NCBI RefSeq assembly: GCF_000173615.1
Contig: NZ_ABZS01000114.1
Location: forward strand, 1 to 5,366
Direction: 5' to 3'
DNA from: Sulfurihydrogenibium yellowstonense SS-5
Lineage (GTDB): Bacteria > Aquificota > Aquificia > Aquificales > Hydrogenothermaceae
Length of the DNA stretch: 5,366 bases
How positions within the stretch are numbered: the stretch's first letter is position 1; every line of letters starts with the position of its first letter. This document shows, piece after piece, positions 5,345-5,366 of the stretch. The position numbers and the translations under genes were made by a program. The notes below the pieces were generated by a model. It was not told the origin of the DNA, made no database searches, and saw only the letters and a program-made list of their open reading frames with translations.

Positions 5345-5366
5345 TGATGCATTTAGAATAGATATA

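Noticed and set aside
5244..5366. Minus-strand open frames entering from the right edge (to a TGA at 5246-5244, and another to a TAA at 5306-5304)
   Set aside because: They are short (40 and 20 codons), have no recognised motif, and run through the palindromic stems. The 20-codon frame could be the tail of an upstream gene, but this window cannot show it.

Overview
The window looks like a stretch of chromosome from an AT-rich, thermophilic bacterium. The protein style (many Lys/Ile/Glu residues, A/T-ending codons) and the gene set fit the Aquificales, perhaps Sulfurihydrogenibium or a relative. That placement is my reading of the proteins and was not tested by a search. Every gene I can support lies on the minus strand, so transcription runs from the right edge to the left edge.

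In transcription order: a non-coding, repeat-rich leader (about 5131-5366); a membrane-anchored Tim44-like domain protein (5130-4240); a secreted M16 zinc peptidase (4247-2928) that overlaps it by 8 nt; a tRNA-Arg with anticodon CCT (2945-2872), whose 5' end overlaps the last 18 nt of the peptidase gene; a DedA-family membrane protein (2853-2287); and aspartate carbamoyltransferase pyrB (2277-1363). This chain is so tightly packed that it is probably one transcription unit. A 278-nt gap follows, holding a MITE-like inverted-repeat element (about 1140-1275). Next come a good sigma-70-type promoter, ornithine carbamoyltransferase argF (1084-161), and the first 53 codons of a GltD-like glutamate synthase subunit (159-1, cut by the window edge).

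Metabolically, the left half joins the two enzymes that consume carbamoyl phosphate (PyrB for pyrimidines, ArgF for arginine) with a protein of glutamate synthesis. The right half is about the cell envelope: a secreted protease, a Tim44-like membrane protein and a DedA transporter-like protein.

The most unusual point is the tRNA/peptidase overlap. The peptidase stop codon is the TAG in the tRNA D-loop, and the predicted RNase P cut falls exactly between two peptidase codons. One transcript therefore cannot give both an intact peptidase message and a mature tRNA. I see no CRISPR array, phage module, toxin-antitoxin pair or obvious new defence system. Two gene starts (peptidase and Tim44-like) are placed at ATG codons downstream of in-frame TTG codons because the ribosome-binding sites fit the ATGs.
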